Translations under genes and position numbers: made by a program | Notes under the pieces: generated by a model | Database searches by the model: none | Told to the model about the DNA's origin: nothing | Seen by the model: only the letters and a program-made list of their open reading frames with translations | Part shown: piece after piece, positions 5,699 to 5,765 of the stretch | Layout of the letters: each line of letters opens with the position of its first letter | Numbering within the stretch: position 1 is the stretch's first letter | Assembly: GCA_902797065.1 (NCBI GenBank) | Contig: CADBRK010000161.1 | Location: 1-5,765 of the forward strand | Length of the DNA stretch: 5,765 bases | Source of the DNA: an uncultured Ruminococcus sp. | GTDB taxonomy: Bacteria; Bacillota; Clostridia; Oscillospirales; Acutalibacteraceae | Direction: 5' to 3'

Positions 5699-5740
5699 CC
5701 CATGACAAGGTGTGATTCCTGTCATGGGTTTCGTTTTATC
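5699..5740 (+). terminator. Rho-independent terminator after the membrane protein gene, possibly bidirectional
   Basis: CCCATGACA (5699-5707) pairs perfectly with TGTCATGGG (5720-5728), followed by TTTCGTTTTATC. On the minus strand the hairpin is followed by CTTATTCTTT, so it may also end a converging gene entering from the right edge. Confidence 0.9.
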
Positions 5741-5765
5741 TTATAAGCTTCGGTATCTCGATATA

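Noticed and set aside
5072..5725. Minus-strand open frame opposite the membrane protein gene
   Set aside because: It begins inside the terminator hairpin at 5699-5728 and mirrors a + strand gene with good promoter, ribosome site and helices.
5736..5765. Possible C-terminus of a converging minus-strand gene (...EIPKLIR, TAA at 5736-5738)
   Set aside because: Only nine codons are inside the window and another minus frame also ends nearby. The possibly bidirectional hairpin is compatible with a gene there but cannot establish it.

Overview
The window looks like a chromosomal piece of a gut or rumen Clostridia, probably Oscillospirales (Ruminococcus / [Eubacterium] siraeum type). The reasons are moderate GC, strong GGAGG-type ribosome sites, several small Gram-positive-style lipoproteins, a clostridial variant of a ZnuA-like metal-binding protein, and a radical SAM enzyme typical of anaerobes. 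The genus is an inference; no rRNA or marker gene is present.

Left part, 1-2113, + strand: a probable operon. It holds the 3' end of a small lipoprotein whose predicted lipidated Cys is followed at once by MYGPAPYD, a 235-aa lipoprotein with a long Ser/Thr/Asp/Lys spacer and two copies of LYGPPEIF near its C-terminus, and a radical SAM/SPASM enzyme starting 9 nt after it. A Rho-independent terminator follows. The enzyme resembles the maturases of the 'rSAM/lipoprotein' systems best known from Bacteroidetes, whose lipoprotein partners also carry a YGxP-type motif. The working model is that the enzyme modifies the C/P-[LM]-Y-G-P motif in the cytoplasm, after which the protein is exported, lipidated and displayed on the surface. 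The chemistry is unknown. This is the most interesting content of the window.

Middle part, 2123-3640, - strand: an orphan ZnuA-like lipoprotein with two of the expected metal-site histidines and a variant third site, transcribed from its own near-consensus promoter. Upstream of it in the same direction is a small XRE-family repressor-like regulator.

Right part, 3698-5740, + strand: a 402-aa lipoprotein of unknown function is divergent from the regulator, and its promoter carries dyad symmetries that could be operators. It has its own strong terminator. A 195-aa two-helix membrane protein of unknown function follows, with a near-consensus promoter, a very short predicted leader and its own terminator. 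No mobile element, CRISPR array, tRNA or rRNA was seen.
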